From Candidatus Kuenenia stuttgartensis (lineage in GTDB: Bacteria > Planctomycetota > Planctomycetia > Isosphaerales > Isosphaeraceae), in assembly GCA_945872325.1 (NCBI GenBank), contig CAMBZY010000097.1:1-8914 (forward strand): a stretch of 8,914 nucleotides of DNA. The letters run 5' to 3'. The stretch's first letter is position 1, and each line of letters begins with the position of its first letter. Positions 5,713 through 8,914 of this stretch are shown one piece after another. The notes beneath the pieces were generated by a model. That model was not told the DNA's origin and did no database searches. It saw nothing but the letters and a program-made list of their open reading frames with translations. The translations under genes and the position numbers were made by a program.

Positions 5713-7416
5713 ATGACATCTGATCAGCAGCGGCAAACACGCAAATACAGGTTTACTTATGTTTTTTGCGTTTCCATGTTATTGATCATGTTGCCCTCGC
5801 CGGTTCTGCATTCGCAGCAGATAAATGAACGACTGGCCTTCTGGCCTCTGACGAAAAATCCCGATGCTCTGGGCGAAGGTGTCAAAACCATCCGGTCAGC
5901 CGGCCTGAAATTTGAACCGCCCGACCGGGGCGACCGACGGCAGGCATCTATCTGGGATGGCCACACAAGCCTGATTGAGGCCAATGTGCCTGATCGCACG
6001 CATCCGGGCCGCGAAGCTTTTACTGTCAGTCTCTGGTTCAATATCGACGGTGCCGACGATGACCTGCCAGGCGACTTGGTAAATCACTTTGATCATGGCT
6101 CACAGAATGGCTGGTCGCTGGCTGTCACAAGTCGCAGCGGCCTGGTACACAGCACTTCAAACCATCGCCAAATCAGCTTTGGCATCAACGATAATCGCCA
6201 CGCACCTGCCTGGCTCAGCCACGGTCGCCCCGGCCAGGCCATTTACGTGCATGCACTCGCGGTGCACAACGGCCAGCTTTACGCGGGTGTCTGCGACCCT
6301 CGGGCGGGGAGTCAGGGCGGCGTATTCCGCTTCCAGCCACCTGATCAGTGGATCAACACCAATGCCCCCGTGCGGGCCAACGCGGTCACTTCTCTGACTG
6401 TTTTCAATGGTGAACTTTATGCCGGAACGGGTAAATACCGCCTGGCCGGTTCGGCGCTCGAAGAATCGGGAAATGAAGCCCTCGGTGGTGAAATATTGAA
6501 ATTGGGCGATTCCGGAAAATGGTCCGTTGCCGGCAAACTAGCCTCAAGCGAAGCGGTAGGCGGCCTGGTTGTATTTCAAAATAAGCTTCATGCCAGTTCG
6601 CTTTACCGCCCGGCCGGTTTTTTCCGCATGGAACAGAACGGGCATTGGCAAAACCTGCCAACCCCGGGCGGGAAGCGGCCCGAAGCCATGGCGGTTCATA
6701 ACGACAGACTTTACGCCACCGGCTATGACGAAGGCCATGTTTATGAATTTGACGGCAGTAAATGGACCGATTTCGGCCAGGTGGGCACCAACACACAAAC
6801 ATACGGATTCGCGGTTTATCGCGGAGGGCTCTATGTCTCCACATGGCCTGAGGGTAAGGTTTATCGACTTCAGGCGGCCAATCGCTGGATCGACTGCGGC
6901 CGACTGGGCGAGGAACTTGAGGTCATGGGACTGGCGGTGCATAATGGTTCACTTTTCGGCGGCACTCTGCCATCGGCGCAGGTTTATCGTTATCTGGGCG
7001 AGCAAAAGTGGCTGACGACCGGCAATACCGACCCGACTCCGAATGTCAAATATCGCCGAGCCTGGAGCATGGCCGAATTCAACGGCCGACTTTTCTGTGG
7101 TACCCTCCCTTCGGGGCAGGTTTTTTCGTATCAGTCGGGCCTTGCCTGCACCATTGACAGGCCCGTTGGCCCCGGTTGGCACCACCTGGTTGCGGTGCGA
7201 GATCGAGCGTCATTGAAACTCTTTCTGGACGGTCAACTGGCTGGCGAGACAAAAAGCGAGCTGGCAGGGCAGATCAACCTGAAGCCAAATGCAACCCTGA
7301 AGATCGGCCACGGCGTTTACGATCATTACAGGGGCCGGTTGCGCGATGTGTCGATCAATCGCGGTGCCGCCGATGCCGATGCCATTAAAATGCAGTTTCA
7401 ATCAACCCGAAATTAA
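5713..7416 (+). CDS. Exported LamG-domain protein with an inserted seven-unit beta-propeller
   Basis: I start at ATG 5713 (567 residues). It gives a signal peptide with basic n-region (QRQTRKYRF), hydrophobic core (VFCVSMLLIML) and a possible cut after PVLHS at about residue 34. The frame is open back to TTG 5536, but that part runs through REP-like palindromes. The RBS is weak (AGGG 9 bases upstream). Residues about 40-162 resemble the first half of a LamG/concanavalin-like jelly roll (LAFWPL, FTVSLWFNI, ISFGINDN). Residues about 175-475 contain seven repeats of 40-55 residues with the core 'LAVHNGxLYAGT...GxVYRY...xWxDCG', as expected for a beta-propeller. Residues about 478-565 resume the LamG pattern (GPGWHHLVAV, LKLFLDGQLAGE, LKIGHG, YRGRLRDVSI). 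Likely a secreted or surface carbohydrate- or protein-binding protein; no catalytic residues are recognisable. It is GC-richer than the BNR gene and stands alone as a transcription unit. Confidence 0.88.
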   Translation: MTSDQQRQTRKYRFTYVFCVSMLLIMLPSPVLHSQQINERLAFWPLTKNPDALGEGVKTIRSAGLKFEPPDRGDRRQASIWDGHTSLIEANVPDRTHPGREAFTVSLWFNIDGADDDLPGDLVNHFDHGSQNGWSLAVTSRSGLVHSTSNHRQISFGINDNRHAPAWLSHGRPGQAIYVHALAVHNGQLYAGVCDPRAGSQGGVFRFQPPDQWINTNAPVRANAVTSLTVFNGELYAGTGKYRLAGSALEESGNEALGGEILKLGDSGKWSVAGKLASSEAVGGLVVFQNKLHASSLYRPAGFFRMEQNGHWQNLPTPGGKRPEAMAVHNDRLYATGYDEGHVYEFDGSKWTDFGQVGTNTQTYGFAVYRGGLYVSTWPEGKVYRLQAANRWIDCGRLGEELEVMGLAVHNGSLFGGTLPSAQVYRYLGEQKWLTTGNTDPTPNVKYRRAWSMAEFNGRLFCGTLPSGQVFSYQSGLACTIDRPVGPGWHHLVAVRDRASLKLFLDGQLAGETKSELAGQINLKPNATLKIGHGVYDHYRGRLRDVSINRGAADADAIKMQFQSTRN

Positions 7417-7469
7417 AAATGAGCCTGAAAACCAGCTATTTCACACTTTTGATACATTCTGACTTGAGT

Positions 7470-7995
7470 TTTTTCTTGAGACGGGAAATATTCTCAAACT
7501 GGGCGTTCCGATCCGGATGACGTGGCCCCATCGTCTATTTCTTCAGTGCCTTACGTCTGCGATAACCTTGCTTCTTGAGCAACCCAGAGACGATGTGCCG
7601 ACTGACCGGCGTTCCCAGTTCGCCCATGCGTCTGGCAATCAGACGCCTGGAGAGATTGGTCCATTTCACTCCAACCCGCATTGGATCGCCTGCGGTATGA
7701 TCTTCGAGAACCTTGCAAAAGTTGGCCTTAATGGCCAAATCTTGTTCGATCAGGGTCTTGCGTCCACCCCTTTTTTTCGAATGCGGAGCGGATCCAGCAC
7801 GTCTTCGCCTTCCAGTTCCCCAATCCCACGCTGGATGGTCTTTGGATCGCATCCCAAAACACGTGCAACGAGCTCAACTCCGCCGTGTCCCAGCTTCGCG
7901 GCTTCAATCGCTGCATACCGACGACGATCAGCTTCATTGAGCGATGCAAAAAGACGCTTCATCATCCGCTCGATTTGTGGAGCAAAGGCTTCCAT
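7470..7995 (-). pseudogene. ISAzo13-family transposase remnant (N-terminal part, frameshifted and truncated)
   Basis: The ATG at 7995 has an excellent RBS (AAGGAGGTG, complement of 8001-8009). The product begins MEAFAPQIERMMKRLFASLN and continues with RRRYAAIEAAKLGHGGVELVA-type sequence of the ISAzo13 ('Rhodopirellula transposase') family. After RIRKKG the frame ends, and the family sequence continues one frame back as GGRKTLIEQDLAIKANF through LVSGLLKKQGYRRRKALKK-like sequence to a TAG at 7537-7535. Beyond that stop, TMGPRHPDRNAQFENISRLKKK continues in frame until about 7470, where similarity is lost. The DDE catalytic domain, which begins just after this point in the family, is absent, so the gene is dead. 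The frame break lies at A7G4 (complement of 7767-7777): loss of one G from a G5 run would restore the family motif KKGGGRK, although a slippery A-AAA-AAA is also present. Confidence 0.85.
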
Positions 7996-8045
7996 GCCGA
8001 CACCTCCTTGACAATGATCTCAAAGCCAATCGATTCATCAGCATA

Positions 8046-8086
8046 ATTTGCCCAAAAGCGGAAGTTATTTCCGGCCTGTTCCTTAA
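8046..8086. repeat. IS-end-like inverted repeat, left arm
   Basis: This 41-base stretch is the inverted partner of 8616-8657. By eye about 36 of 42 alignment columns agree, with the core CGGAAGTTATTTC shared exactly. It begins about 50 bases upstream of the ISAzo13 transposase ATG, where the terminal repeat of that element would be expected, so 8086 may be the element's outer end. Similarity to the other arm stops abruptly on both sides. Confidence 0.75.
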
Positions 8087-8145
8087 CGATTCCGCTTAAA
8101 CAGGATGAGTTCTGGTCAGAACGATCAGGGCGTTCTTGATTAGAC

Positions 8146-8545
8146 CTTGTTTCGTAATCTGGATGTATCTCATTGTATTCAAATGGCTTGCTGCGATCGG
8201 TTCATTGTTGGCCTCAGTCCGTATCCTTGTTTTGTATTCCGGATATTTCTCTATGGGATACAAGGGTTTGTGTCGAATCAAAGTCTTGCTTTTCGGATGG
8301 ATTTTACCTGATTGGTTCATCAGATTCTTTCGATATTCACCAAACCCCGAGGCTGTTTCAATCGCTCCCGCCGATTTCTTGTTTTGCACAGCGGACCGTT
8401 CTTTATGACGTATAAGGATTTGTGTCGAATGAATCGTCTTCCTGTTCGGGGCTGTTCTATGGTGCGGGCTGGCGTCAGTGATCTTGTTTTGCACCGTGAA
8501 CCGTTCTTCCTTCTGACAATAGGTTTGCGTTCTCTCTACAGACTT
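8146..8545. repeat. Four degenerate copies of a CTTGTTTTG-headed repeat
   Basis: Copies begin at 8146 (CTTGTTTCG), 8226, 8378 and 8483 (CTTGTTTTG). The 8226 and 8378 copies share further blocks, including AAGG-x-TTTGTGTCGAAT and TTCGG. The 8146 and 8226 copies share GTA-x-TC-x-GGAT-x-T-x-TCTC. The 8378 and 8483 copies share TTTTGCAC and CCGTTCTT. Spacings are uneven (80, 152, 105). Long frames exist on both strands here, but none has an RBS, a family match or consistent codon use, so I treat the whole 8087-8615 interval as non-coding repeat DNA. Confidence 0.6.
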
Positions 8546-8615
8546 AAAAACCGAAGGCCCGGTGCCTCGCTGACGCTGCATCTCAAATCTGGTTAGATTT
8601 AATGATTGAACAGGA

Positions 8616-8657
8616 TTCAGGAGCAGGCCTGAAATAACTTCCGCGTTTTAGGCCAAT
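8616..8657. repeat. IS-end-like inverted repeat, right arm
   Basis: This is the inverted copy of 8046-8086 with the exact core GAAATAACTTCCG. It also contains GGCCT/AGGCC (8626-8630 and 8650-8654), which can fold on itself. If 8046-8086 is an ISAzo13 terminal repeat with its body to the left, this arm is a similar end with its body pointing right, but no transposase coding is visible in 8658-8914. Confidence 0.7.
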
Positions 8658-8749
8658 CGTAGCCAAGCACAACCTGGCTGTTATCTAACTAGCCGGCCCT
8701 GACGCTAGCCTAGTTTTTATCGTAACCGTTCAGTCCTCATTCTGCTAAT

Positions 8750-8772
8750 AAAAAAAGCCGATGTCCCATCGC
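8750..8772 (-). terminator. Rho-independent terminator (minus strand)
   Basis: On the minus strand CGATG GGA CATCG forms a 5-bp stem with a 3-base loop, followed by GC and seven T (complement of A 8750-8756). It lies about 25 bases past the stop codon of the minus-strand frame at 8797-8914. Stem length is modest but the T run is clean. Confidence 0.65.
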
Positions 8773-8796
8773 ATTTTCACAGAGTACCTCACAGAT

Positions 8797-8914
8797 TCAT
8801 GATTTTATCGTCGTCTCAATTGGGCTATCCTGTTTTTGATAATCTCGTAACCTCTTGGTTATGAACGATTCCTTGCCAGCCCCAACGTCGAATTGCCCCG
8901 ATTGCGCCAAGTTG
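8797..8914 (-). CDS. Possible C-terminal end of an unidentified protein (runs off the right edge)
   Basis: A minus-strand frame is open from the window edge to TGA at 8799-8797, giving 38 residues that end in LRDYQKQDSPIETTIKS. I do not recognise the family. Support comes from the terminator about 25 bases downstream and from natural-looking, charged, hydrophilic composition. A second minus-strand frame of about 29 codons ends further upstream (8825) and fits the terminator less well. With no start, RBS or homology visible, the frame could be chance. Confidence 0.35.
   Translation of the reverse strand, partial: NLAQSGQFDVGAGKESFITKRLRDYQKQDSPIETTIKS

Noticed and set aside
6404..7015. Several 130-150 codon frames on both strands inside the LamG/propeller gene
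   Set aside because: They are out-of-frame shadows of a clear coding sequence, a common effect of its higher GC, with Arg/Ala-rich content and no starts of quality.
7517..8011. 164-codon plus-strand frame opposite the ISAzo13 relic
   Set aside because: It is the antisense shadow of the transposase frames, rich in Ser/Pro/Arg runs and with no RBS.
8096..8581. 161-codon minus-strand frame beginning MQRQRGTGPSV
   Set aside because: It is built from the degenerate repeats, has no RBS, unnatural composition and no recognisable family. Plus-strand frames of similar quality overlap it.
1..8914. tRNA, rRNA or riboswitch
   Set aside because: No cloverleaf-like sequence with conserved loop motifs, no rRNA stretch, and no recognisable riboswitch core was seen by eye in the intergenic regions.

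Overview
The window looks like chromosomal DNA from a member of the Planctomycetes (a Gimesia- or Rhodopirellula-like lineage is plausible, but this is inference). The grounds are a decayed DUF1501 gene, a large exported-type protein mixing BNR-type repeats, a P-domain and an SdrD/Cna-B-like module, a LamG protein carrying an inserted beta-propeller, an ISAzo13 ('Rhodopirellula transposase') remnant, and much intergenic REP-like sequence. GC content and gene density vary along the window, as expected for an accessory or rearranged region.

Layout. 1-332 (minus): the N-terminal 110 residues of quinolinate synthase NadA, with a good Shine-Dalgarno and a TATAAT box upstream. 429-458: a 12-bp-stem hairpin suited to ending the next minus-strand gene. 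496-3729 (minus): a very large modular surface or secreted-type protein whose N-terminus and start codon are missing. About 3731-4893: an IS630-family insertion sequence in the plus orientation, with its transposase split over two frames by an A8 run that forms an A-AAA-AAA slippery heptamer. It abuts the broken 5' end of the large gene. 4899-5079: a relict DUF1501 gene with two frameshifts and stop codons. 5081-5240 (minus): a terminator and the C-terminal tail of an unidentified, otherwise lost gene. 5244-5355: a 56-bp perfect-length tandem duplication with one mismatch. 5409-5573: a possible promoter, a terminator-like hairpin and REP-like palindromes.

5713-7416 (plus): the only complete non-transposon gene. 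It encodes an exported protein in which a LamG jelly-roll domain appears to be split by a seven-unit beta-propeller. 7470-7995 (minus): the N-terminal part of an ISAzo13-type transposase gene, broken by a frameshift, a nonsense codon and a 3' truncation. 8046-8657: two about 42-bp inverted IS-end-like sequences flanking about 530 bp of non-coding DNA that holds four degenerate copies of a CTTGTTTTG-headed repeat. 8750-8914 (minus): a terminator and a possible C-terminal end of a further gene.

Taken together, this is a mosaic, decaying region between nadA and whatever lies to the right. Two transposons, IS ends and gene relics have broken several genes, while the LamG/propeller gene is intact. 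I do not see an operon or a defence-type system. The most notable biology is the nested domain architecture of the two large exported-type proteins and the frameshift signals in the transposases.
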